Source: Endozoicomonas sp965198415
GTDB lineage: Bacteria; Pseudomonadota; Gammaproteobacteria; Pseudomonadales; Endozoicomonadaceae
Reading direction: 5' to 3'
Assembly (NCBI GenBank): GCA_965198415.1
Contig: CBDAPN010000028.1
Span: forward strand, 1-64,000
DNA length: 64,000 bases
Each line of letters starts with the position of its first letter. The first letter of the stretch is position 1. The position numbers and the translations under genes are program-made. Shown piece by piece: positions 44,946 through 53,800 of this stretch. The notes below the pieces were generated by a model. It had not been told where the DNA came from, made no database searches, and saw nothing but the letters and a program-made list of their open reading frames with translations.

Positions 44946-44977
44946 AAAAGGGCTGATCTGGGGGCGTTATCAGGCCC
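44946..44977 (-). terminator. Candidate trp attenuator terminator
   Basis: On the minus strand GGG-C-CTGAT (44977-44969) pairs with ATCAG-CCC (44957-44950) with one bulged C and an 11-nt loop, followed by TTTT. It lies 62 bp before trpE and overlaps the stop codon of the leader frame. Confidence 0.5.
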
Positions 44978-45080
44978 AGGGCCAGGAGACGGGAAGGAGT
45001 GATGGGCAGCAAGCGTGCTGACTGGGGTGAAAGTTACTGTATTTACCGGGATGGGCTACAAATTGCATTTGCCTGGCCAT
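44970..45080 (-). CDS. Candidate trp leader peptide
   Basis: A minus-strand frame ends VSWPWA-stop, with Trp codons at 44984-44982 and 44978-44976 immediately before the attenuator hairpin. The start is uncertain: ATG 45080 (36 aa) or 45068 (32 aa), with a weak GGAT site before the first. The frame is open further upstream to 45182. Two Trp codons separated by one residue is fewer than ideal, but their position next to the terminator is what attenuation needs. Confidence 0.35.
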   Translation of the reverse strand: MARQMQFVAHPGKYSNFHPSQHACCPSLLPVSWPWA

Positions 45081-45130
45081 GATGGTATCCAAGTGTTTGA
45101 ACATTATTGATTGGATATTTTGTGACAAAG

Positions 45131-45163
45131 AGTATATGAGAGTGGTTTTCATTGCAAACCACT
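45131..45163 (-). promoter_or_regulatory. Candidate trp promoter with inverted-repeat operator
   Basis: On the minus strand TTTGCA (45158-45153) and TATACT (45136-45131) are spaced 16 bp apart. A perfect 8-bp inverted repeat, AGTGGTTT (45141-45148) and AAACCACT (45156-45163), covers the -35 and spacer. It does not look like the enterobacterial TrpR operator. Confidence 0.35.
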
Positions 45164-45249
45164 GTGTCAAAAATTGAGCCACATTGGCGAGCTAGCAGGT
45201 AAGAGCTCGTCGCAAAATAACGGTCATAAATTAACCTACACTCTGGTTG

Positions 45250-48200
45250 TCAGAATTGGAACTTATGAGCATTTTCTGTTATGTAAATCTTGATAGCATC
45301 AGAAAGCAGCGATTTTGTGGTTTCGTTGTAATCGTAAAGACGAAGCTGTTCTGCAATGACCCCCATTTGATTTCTTGAAAATACGTTTTCGGGTTTATAG
45401 TCATTGAGAAGCTTCAGTATTGTGCTGATATTTTTATCTGGAATAAAAAGTGCTGAGAAACGAAACTCATGTAGCCATGTATTTTGAGGTTCGTTTAGCA
45501 TGGGTGAATCAAAAGCTCTGTTTTTACCTAAAAGCATTATTTGATCTATCACTTCTTCACTGTCAGCGCTTTCATATAAAAGACTATTTAGGTGTGTCTC
45601 AAGAGCTTGTCCTAAGAGTCCCTTTATCGACAAGCCCCAAGGTTTTTTGGTGGGCTTGATCCACCGGGTATAATCATTGAACCCTTCAAACAGCCGATTC
45701 AGCCCACCAATATCACGAAAAAATTCAATATTGCCGCTGCTTGCTTTAACGATAAACTCTGAAACTGTTTTTATAATTTTTGGAGCAATCGATGTCACGA
45801 AATCCAATGTTGCCACAGAACCTAAAACCGCACTGGTAATAGTTAACGCTTTGGCCATGGCTTTGTTGCTCATATTCAGGGCTACTTGTGAACCGATGAG
45901 TGCGGCTCCTCCCAAGAAACTTGCTGCGCCCAGAACTCCTCCAGAAGCGGTAGCGGCAGTTACAGAAAAACCCAATGAAGTACCGGCTGAGGGTATAGCC
46001 AGGATAATACCAAAAATGCCAAGCCCCATCGAAAAAGCCCCGCTAATGTATTTACTCACGGCACTATGCCCCGTCGGGTCGATATAGTTTGCCGGGTCAC
46101 CGTGAGCATATGCGTAGCGGTTATCTACGGCTTTGTTGTCCAGGGTGATGAAACGCCGCAGTTCCGGGTTATAAAAACGGTATCGTAAATAAGTGAGGTG
46201 AGTCGTTGGGTCGTACAACTCCTGATTCCAGGTGAAATCGGTGTCGTCTTTTTGGTTGCGTTGCAGTGGTTTGCCGTAGGCGTCATATCGATGCAGGTGC
46301 AACTGCGTTTGTTCTTTAGTTTGTTGCAGAACTGCGCCGGTGCTCTCATTAACTATGAAAAACTGATCAAGACCCTGACCGGTTTGTCTGGCTACAATGT
46401 TTTGTCCGTGGCGCACCAGCGAGCGCAGTTGGCCGTCTTTAATGACCGTTTGCGTATTTTTATGGTGATCCGGGTAGAAGTGGCTTTGTGAGTTTTCATT
46501 ACTGCGGCGGCTCAGCAAGCCACTAGGCCAGTATTTGTAGCGGGTTACCGGTTGCTTTTTCGGCTTTACCTGCAGTAAAAAACCCGCATCGTCATATTCA
46601 TATTTAGTCGCTTTATGGTCTTGCGTCATGCGTCCGTTAGTATCGTGTTCAACGGGTTTTATCACCTTGCCTATTCTTACATTAACCAACTGATCCAGAT
46701 TATTATACGAGTATTGTCGTCGTTTCCCCGGGCTGCAGTTGCTTTGATCTTCCTCGGCTAATAAATTGTTATTACCGTCGTAAAGGTAGCGCTTTTGAAA
46801 GCTGTTTTTTTGATAAGAGTGCACCTCATCAGTGAGACGGTTCATGCCATCATAACGATATTCTGTCGTATGAGTTCTCGTCGGTAGACCTTTTTGGGTC
46901 AATATCTGTACCTGTTTGAGTAGCTCTCCTTGAGGTTTGTAGTTGTAGCTTACGCTATATTGTACCTTGGGAGTGGTGCTTATTGATTCTACAATTTGTC
47001 CGAAAACACCATAGCGAAAAGAGGTTTGTGTTACCCCTGTTGCTTTTGCATTGGTGACTCTTTTGATTAGTTGACCGTTTCGTCCGTTGTCGTCTTTTCC
47101 ATATTGAAAATCAATACGACTGCCATTGACACTGATGCTGGATAAATGGCCTTTATCTTTTGCCTTATAAGAAAATTTCTGTACAGTCTCGTTGTCATTT
47201 TTTTGTTTAATTACACGACTGTATTTGTCCAGGTTGTAGTTTATCGAGTATCCATCGGAATAACGTATCTCCAGCAGGTGTCCGTTTGGTGTGTAGCGAT
47301 AGTCTATGGTTTGCCCATCGCTATCGCTTAACTTAATCAGTCGGCCATCGGCATCGTACCGACGACTGACAGTATGGCGTTTTTGGTATCGATCCCAAGA
47401 GTGTTGGGTCAGAAAGCCGCGGTTGTCGTATTGGTAATTGATGTGATGGCCATCTTGCAGCGTTTTCTCTATTTCCCGTCCGTTTTTGTCATAGCGGTGT
47501 TTCAGAGAAAAGCGACTACCGTTAGAGGTTTTAGGGGACTCTACCTGCGTTAGCAATCCATCACTGTCGTAGTGATAACGGTAGCCTGAGTGGCTGCTGG
47601 TGTGCTCTGGGGTTTTTAGTGTTTTGTGCCAGGTGTAGAGATTATTCAGTAGGTCGTACTCGCTGATTTTGTGGCCGTGCAGGCCATCTGAGGTATGGGT
47701 ATTTGAGATGATCAGGTTGTGATGGGCGTCGTAGTAAAGACGACTGGTGACTGATTCGCGCTTGTTTTGGGTGTGCAGGTCAACCACTGCGGTTGTGGTG
47801 CTGATTGTTTTTTTATGGGCGTCTTGTATTACGGTGTTTTCGACAAACTCAGTAGCCTGATCGTGAGGATTATTGGTTACCGGGTAGTCTCGGGTGATTC
47901 GTTTGCGCTCCCAAGGTACCTTGCTGACCACCTGATGCCGGCGCCCGTTGATTAGGGTGGTGGTGGTCATGGCGGCGTCATTGTAGTCAATGCGGTGTAC
48001 ATTGCCCCAGGGGTCGGTGGTTTGAGTGCGCCGACCCTGTTCATCATAGGCAAAGGTGGTCAAGAGGCCGAGAATGTTGGTTTTGCGTTCTACTTTGCCA
48101 AAAGCGTTGTATGACTGGCTGAATAAAGTGCGCCACTTGCCGTTATGCAGATCTTGTTGGCGAATAGAGCGATTGGAAGCGTCGTAAATGATTTGTTGTG

Positions 48201-50091
48201 TATTACCCAGTGGGCTCTGAACTTTTGCGGTATTTTGTCCGTCAGTACTGAATGTTTGGTAGGTGGTGTGGGTTACGTAGCCCGCCGGGTCGGTGTGGGT
48301 GAGCAGCCTGTTCAGTGCATCATAAGTGTAAGTGGTGACCTCACCTTTGGGAGTTACGGATTTCAGATGCCTGTTATTGCGTGTATCCAAAACCCTTATA
48401 TACTCACGACCATGGGCGCTCACTTTGGTGATAGTCAGCTCGGCAGTGGCCGGGTCAAACTGGTAACGGGTGTGCCGGCTTAACGACTGCATGCCCGGTT
48501 GGTTTTTGGTTAGCCAGCGAAGGGTAGCAGAGCGTTGTCGTCCTTTATCATCATGGGTAAAATCGGTTTGCTGCCAGTCCTGCCAGTTTTCAAGGGGGGG
48601 CTTCCAGGTTAAACGCTCGTGGCTGTGCGTTTTGCCATCCGGTGCGAGCGCATAACTTTTGCGAATGGCTCTGCCTCCCAACATGTCCACCCAGGTTTTT
48701 GCAGCCAAAAGGCTGTAATGGTCGGTGAAGTAACGGTTGACAGTTGCTTCAAGCGCTACCCATTGCTGGTGTTGGCGGTCATAGACTGAATGGGTCTCGA
48801 TCAGTTTATTGCCATAACGGTCGTAGGTGGTGGTGGTTTTGTCGCTGGGTGTATAGGCGGATTTATTCCAGACGTAGCGGGTCACCTTGGTGGGTTTGTC
48901 GTAGTTGGTTGAGCGGCTGTATTTAAACGGGGAGATCGCATATTCATAGGTGGTTTTCAGATAAGGCAACCCCTTTTGCAGGGTGCGGATTTCAACCGGC
49001 AAGTGTAAATAGTTATATTCATACACCTCTTGACGCTGCTGATCTCCATTAGCGTGTGTGACTTCCACGCTGTATTTGTAAGACTGGTCATTGCTGTCCA
49101 TCAGGTTGTCGCCACGGCTCGATAGGGCATAGTTTGGGTAGCCAGTGTAGTTATTACCGTTATTGTGGTTGTAATAGATTTCGTGATGGGTTTTCAGATC
49201 GTTCTGATCATATTGTTTGAAGTAGTTCACCACCGGTATTTGCTTTTTACCACTGTCATCAATATAAAAAATACCGCCGTAATTTATTTGAGTCATCAAC
49301 CCTTCGGGCGTTTCCACAGTGCCGATCAGATTTCTACCCAATTTATTAATGTAAGTGATTTTGTAGCTCTGCTTCAACGGATTCTCAATTCTGGTGACTC
49401 CTTTACCATTAAAATAGACCCGTTGCTCACGGTTATCGGGACCGACAATAATCAACGTTCCCGGCTCATAATTGATGCGGTAAACGTTGCCATAATCGTC
49501 TTTAATACTGACAAGCTTGGCAGACTCAAGGCTACTAACCGGCTGTTCATAACTGAACTGCACATGGTTATCAAAGCGGTCAGCCTGTAGTATTAACAGC
49601 CCTTGATGGGAAAAAAACTGATGACTGCCGTCCTTGTGTTGCGACACATGTCGATAGCTTAGCTTCGGGTAGCCAGGAATAGGAAACGATTGTCCTTTAT
49701 CACAAAATTGAGTGCCGTGCTGATTGAAGTATTTAAGCCCGGAGGCAAAACCAGTTTCGTCGTGCCATAAATTATCAATTAACCACTGCATACCGCCAAG
49801 TTCCGCGGTGTGCTGGGTAATATGATCGAGATCCAGCTGCCAGCCCGTGGGCAGGCCAAACATGCCGATGGCATTAAAGCTGTAGGTCAGGTTCACTTTT
49901 AATGGCATCCGCACCCCCTGCGCTTCAATCAGTGGATAGCTAAAGCTGAGAGTTCCGGTGGCGGTATTGACCTGTAGGTTGAATGCTTTTGTTTGGTTGT
50001 AGGCTTGGCTGCCTTTATAGGCTATGGCTTGTGAGGTACACAACAGCAGTCCGATAAACGTCAGAGCGAACTGCAGAAACACTTGCGACAT
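45250..50091 (-). CDS. RHS/YD-repeat secreted protein, copy 1 (divergent)
   Basis: The start is ATG 50091 (1,613 aa) behind AGAGG; it begins a signal peptide ending in TSQAIA. The longer frame to 50145 lacks a ribosome binding site. The body is an RHS shell: an N-terminal GTLSFSYPL region, then dozens of YD repeats such as TYTYDALNRLLTHTDPAG, YRYDGMNRLTDE and LYDGNNNLLAEEDQSN. The RHS-core closing motif is RFYNPELRRFITLDN, followed by NYIDPTGH. After that come about 100 small hydrophobic residues and a helical tip ending in ENAHKFQF. It is closely related to copies 2-4 but clearly older; hydrophobic region and tip both differ, and the EKGEGALSATSS linker is missing. No VgrG, PAAR or TcdB/C N-terminus and no adjacent immunity gene. 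Confidence 0.9.
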   Translation of the reverse strand: MSQVFLQFALTFIGLLLCTSQAIAYKGSQAYNQTKAFNLQVNTATGTLSFSYPLIEAQGVRMPLKVNLTYSFNAIGMFGLPTGWQLDLDHITQHTAELGGMQWLIDNLWHDETGFASGLKYFNQHGTQFCDKGQSFPIPGYPKLSYRHVSQHKDGSHQFFSHQGLLILQADRFDNHVQFSYEQPVSSLESAKLVSIKDDYGNVYRINYEPGTLIIVGPDNREQRVYFNGKGVTRIENPLKQSYKITYINKLGRNLIGTVETPEGLMTQINYGGIFYIDDSGKKQIPVVNYFKQYDQNDLKTHHEIYYNHNNGNNYTGYPNYALSSRGDNLMDSNDQSYKYSVEVTHANGDQQRQEVYEYNYLHLPVEIRTLQKGLPYLKTTYEYAISPFKYSRSTNYDKPTKVTRYVWNKSAYTPSDKTTTTYDRYGNKLIETHSVYDRQHQQWVALEATVNRYFTDHYSLLAAKTWVDMLGGRAIRKSYALAPDGKTHSHERLTWKPPLENWQDWQQTDFTHDDKGRQRSATLRWLTKNQPGMQSLSRHTRYQFDPATAELTITKVSAHGREYIRVLDTRNNRHLKSVTPKGEVTTYTYDALNRLLTHTDPAGYVTHTTYQTFSTDGQNTAKVQSPLGNTQQIIYDASNRSIRQQDLHNGKWRTLFSQSYNAFGKVERKTNILGLLTTFAYDEQGRRTQTTDPWGNVHRIDYNDAAMTTTTLINGRRHQVVSKVPWERKRITRDYPVTNNPHDQATEFVENTVIQDAHKKTISTTTAVVDLHTQNKRESVTSRLYYDAHHNLIISNTHTSDGLHGHKISEYDLLNNLYTWHKTLKTPEHTSSHSGYRYHYDSDGLLTQVESPKTSNGSRFSLKHRYDKNGREIEKTLQDGHHINYQYDNRGFLTQHSWDRYQKRHTVSRRYDADGRLIKLSDSDGQTIDYRYTPNGHLLEIRYSDGYSINYNLDKYSRVIKQKNDNETVQKFSYKAKDKGHLSSISVNGSRIDFQYGKDDNGRNGQLIKRVTNAKATGVTQTSFRYGVFGQIVESISTTPKVQYSVSYNYKPQGELLKQVQILTQKGLPTRTHTTEYRYDGMNRLTDEVHSYQKNSFQKRYLYDGNNNLLAEEDQSNCSPGKRRQYSYNNLDQLVNVRIGKVIKPVEHDTNGRMTQDHKATKYEYDDAGFLLQVKPKKQPVTRYKYWPSGLLSRRSNENSQSHFYPDHHKNTQTVIKDGQLRSLVRHGQNIVARQTGQGLDQFFIVNESTGAVLQQTKEQTQLHLHRYDAYGKPLQRNQKDDTDFTWNQELYDPTTHLTYLRYRFYNPELRRFITLDNKAVDNRYAYAHGDPANYIDPTGHSAVSKYISGAFSMGLGIFGIILAIPSAGTSLGFSVTAATASGGVLGAASFLGGAALIGSQVALNMSNKAMAKALTITSAVLGSVATLDFVTSIAPKIIKTVSEFIVKASSGNIEFFRDIGGLNRLFEGFNDYTRWIKPTKKPWGLSIKGLLGQALETHLNSLLYESADSEEVIDQIMLLGKNRAFDSPMLNEPQNTWLHEFRFSALFIPDKNISTILKLLNDYKPENVFSRNQMGVIAEQLRLYDYNETTKSLLSDAIKIYITENAHKFQF

Positions 50092-50145
50092 CTTGTGCCT
50101 CTGTAAACTAGCTACTGGCTTAATACACTTTAGAAGAGGCTGCAA

Positions 50146-50429
50146 AATTAAGAAACAAAGGATTTAACTACTTGCCATCATGGTTGGAACCATCACAGGT
50201 ATTATGAGCATGACGCAATAAAACCGGATACGATTGTAAATACTCAAACTCGTTAATTGTAATATCTCAACTATCCAGCGTTGGGCTGAAGCAATTAAGA
50301 CTGTACCGAACCTTGAATAAGGTTTTCTAAGATATTTCATTATGTTCCAACAGCTTCAAGTTATTATTAGCTTTTTATCACTACATTTGACTAGTAAGGA
50401 AGGCGATTAGACAACTGTGAACTTTTAAT
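50146..50429. other. Intergenic spacer between RHS copies 1 and 2
   Basis: This AT-rich 284-bp spacer is partly similar to the other two RHS spacers (for example TTAAGAAACAAAGG, CACAGGTATTATGAGC) but diverged. There is no open frame of useful size, hence no immunity gene. Confidence 0.55.
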
Positions 50430-50834
50430 TCAGTTCGTATAAATCTCCCCGGCATACCAACGAATGCCTTTTCTTACCTCATCAGCGCTGCCTTTAAATG
50501 ACAAGTTATTCGCGAAGTAGTGGAAATATTCCATATCTTTGTATGAAAACACTGTATTTGTTTTAAAGGCACGTAGCATTTTTAATACATCGTCAGCGGT
50601 CATTTTTTTTGGTAATAAATTGGTGCTAAATGCAAATAAAAGTCTTTCCTTGTCACCCTTGAAATCTGGAAAATTAGTGCCAATTATCTTGCTTAAATTA
50701 TTTATTGTTAATTTGGCTTCTTCTGCATTTACCATGTGATTATTCAGATGCTCATAAAAATCAATCTGCTGCCATTCACTGCAAGGTCTTGACGCAAATG
50801 CGCCAAACTCTTCCACGTTGGCATTCGTTGGTGA
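50430..50834 (-). other. Variable C-terminal tip module, RHS copy 2
   Basis: These are the last 134 codons plus stop. Similarity to copies 3 and 4 at DNA level stops at TGGTGATGAAGTGG (about 50831-50845), but the protein keeps a shared pattern with their tips. Confidence 0.7.
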
Positions 50835-53800
50835 TGAAGTGGCACTCAGTGCGCCCTCGCCCTTCTCAGTCTGAGATTCAGCAGAAGTTGCTACACTGTC
50901 GGGTAGCAGAGCCACCTCAGAGGCTGCTTCTTCAATTGCGGCACTCCCCCCGACATTCTTAGCAATCCATTGTGTAGCCATTTCAGCGAGTTTTGGCGCC
51001 GTGGCTACCGCTAAGTCCACCAGCCCCAAAGCGCCTACAGCACCACTGGCAATGTCCAACGCTTTTGCCACAGCTTTGTTGCCACTATTCAAGGCAGCCT
51101 GTGAACCAAGCAGTAGTCCAGCCGAAACGATACCCGAGGCGGTAAAGAGTAAACCAGCAACATTAGCAGCCGTTGCACTCACACCTAATGAAGCCCCTGC
51201 TGTCGGTGCGGTAAAGAGAAGGCCAAGCAGTCCAATGCCTACTGCCAAGCCAGCACCAACGTATCGAGCTACCGCACTGTGCCCCGTTGGGTCGATGTAA
51301 TTCACCGGATCGCCATGGGCATAGGCGTAGCGGTTATCAACATGTACATTGTCCCGGGTGATGAAACGCCGCAGTTCGGGGTGGTGGAACCGGTGTCGTA
51401 AGTATGTGAGGCCGGTTTCAGGTTCTGTTAATTCCTGATTCCAGGTGAAGTCGGTGTCGTCTATTGAGTGGTTTTGTAGTGGTTTGCCGTAGGCATCATA
51501 AAGATGTAGGTGCAGCTGTGTTTTGTCTTTGGTTTGTTGCAAAACGGCGCCGGTGCTTTCATTGACCTTAAAAAATTGGTCCAGCCCCTGATCGGTTTGT
51601 CTGCCGACAATGCTTTTTCCATGGCGTACCAGCGAGCGCCACTGGCCGTTTTTAATGAACGTTTGCATGTTTTTATGGTGATCCGGGTAGAAATGGCTTT
51701 GTGAACGGCCACTGTTGCGATGGCTCAGTAAGCCATTGGGCCAGTATTCGTAGCAGGTCGCTGGTCGTTTTTGTGGCTGCACCTGCAATAAAAAGCCGGC
51801 GTCGTCGTACTCATATTGCGTGCCTTTATGATCTTGAGTCAGGTGTCCATTGGTGTCGTGCAGTACGGGTTTTACCACCTCACCCATTTGGACACTGGTC
51901 AGCTGATCGAGCTGGTCGTAGGAATATCGCAGGTGTTGACCGGGGCCACAGTTGCTGTGATCTTCTTCGGCCAGTAAATTGTTGTTGCCGTCGTAACGGT
52001 AGCGCTTTTGAAAGCTGGCGGTTGCGTCGGTGTGTACCTCATCGGTGAGACGTTTAAGGCCGTCATAGCGGTACTCCGTTGTATGTTGCTGTGGTGGTTG
52101 CCCCTTTTTAGCCAACTTCTGTACTTGTTTGAGTAACTCTCCCCGGGGTTTGTAGTTGTAGGTTACGCCATAATGTACTGTGGGGTTGTTACTCGTTGAT
52201 TCCACCCTATGCCCGAATACACCGTAACGGAAGTGGGTCTCCGTTGTTCCTGTTGCTTCGGCGCTGGTGATTCTTTTTAACAGCTGCCCATGTTGACCGT
52301 TGTCGTCTTTACCGTAATGGAAGTCGATACGACTGCCGTTAACCTTGAGGCTTGATAAACGTCCTTTGTCCTCTGGTTTGTAAACAAAGTGCTGTTCGGT
52401 CTGGTTGGCGTCTTGTTGCTTAATGACACGGTCGTAGTCATCAAGGGTGTAGCTGATGGAGCGGTCATCGGGGTAACGCATCTGCAGCAGGTGACCGTTG
52501 AGCGTGTAGCGATAGTGCATGGTTTGCCCATCGCTGTCACTTAACTTTGTCAGTCGGCCATCGGCATCGTATTGACGACTGACGACATGGCGCTTCTGGT
52601 TACGGCTCCAGGTGTGCTGAGTCAGCAAGCCCCGGTTGTCGTATTGGTAATGGATACGATGACCACTTTGCAAGGTTTTCTCTATTTCCCGGCCATTTTT
52701 GTCATAGCGGTGTTTTAGGTACAGACGATTGCCGTTAACTGGTTTTGGCGATTCTACTTGAGTGAGTAAGCCATCGCTGTCGTAAAGGTAGCGATAGCTT
52801 GAATGGCTGCTGGTGTGTTCCGGTGTCTTTAACGTTTTGTGCCACGTATAAAGGTGGTTCAATAGATCGTATTGGCGGTTTTTTTGCCCGTGCAGCCCGT
52901 CCCAGGTGTGGGTATCGGAGCTGATGAGGTTGTGTTGGGCATCGTAGCGCAGGTGGTTAGTCACTGTTTCACGCTTTTTTTTGCTGTTCAGATCAACCAG
53001 TGCGGTCGTGGTGCTGATCGTTTTTTTATGGGCGTCTTGTATTGCGGTTGTTTCCACAAACGCTGTCGCCTGATCATGCGGGTTGTTGGTTACCGGGTAG
53101 TGTCGGGTGATTCGCTTACGCTCCCATGGCACTTTACTGACCACTTGGTGCTGGCGCCCGTTGATGCGGGTGGTGGTGGTCATGGCGGCGTCATTGTAAT
53201 CCGTGCAGTGCTCATTGCCCCAAGGGTCGGTGGTTTGAGTGCGTCGGCCCTGTTCATCGTAGGCAAAGGCGGTGGTGAGGCCGAGAATATTGGTTTTACT
53301 TTCTACTTTGCCAAAGGCGTCGTAGGACTGGCTGGATAGGGTGCGCCACTGCCCTTTATGCAAATCCTGATGGCTAATAGAGCGCTTGGACGCATCCTGA
53401 AGCGTCCGTCGTATATTACCCAGTGGGCTCTGCACAGTGACGGCATTTTGCCCATCGGTACTGAATGTTTTGTAGGTACTGCGGGTCACGTTGCCAGCCG
53501 GGTCGGTGTGGGTGAGTGGCCGGTTCAGGGCGTCGTAGGTGTAGGTAGTGACTTCACCTTTGGGGGTGATGGTTTTCAAGTGCCTGGCATTGCGGGTATC
53601 CATAACGCGGGTATGCTCACGACCCTGATCGCTCACTGTGGTGATGGTCAGCTCAGCAGTGGCAGGGTCGAACTGGTAACGGGTGTGGTGGCTTAGAGAC
53701 TGAATACCCGGCTGGTTTTTAGCTAACCAGCGGCGAGTAACTGAGCGTTGTCGTCCTTTTTTGTCGTGAGTTAAATCCGTTTGTTGCCAGTCCTGCCAGT

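Larger units (their letters stand above)
44884..45249. other. trp leader region and RHS/trp boundary
   Basis: This is the untranslated region between the stop of the first RHS gene and trpE, both on the minus strand. It holds a possible promoter with an inverted repeat, a candidate leader peptide with two Trp codons and an intrinsic terminator, all listed separately. Confidence 0.5.

Noticed and set aside
45677..46087. 136-codon + strand frame opposite the hydrophobic region of RHS copy 1, as a possible immunity gene
   Set aside because: It is antisense to a conserved coding segment and the same antisense frame appears in the other copies; low-complexity Ala/Pro composition reflects the opposite strand.
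53358..53696. Recurring + strand frames inside the RHS copies (for example 53358-53696, 58565-58903, 52872-53339)
   Set aside because: They recur in each copy only because the shells are repeated, lie antisense to YD repeats, and have no ribosome binding sites; they are shadows.
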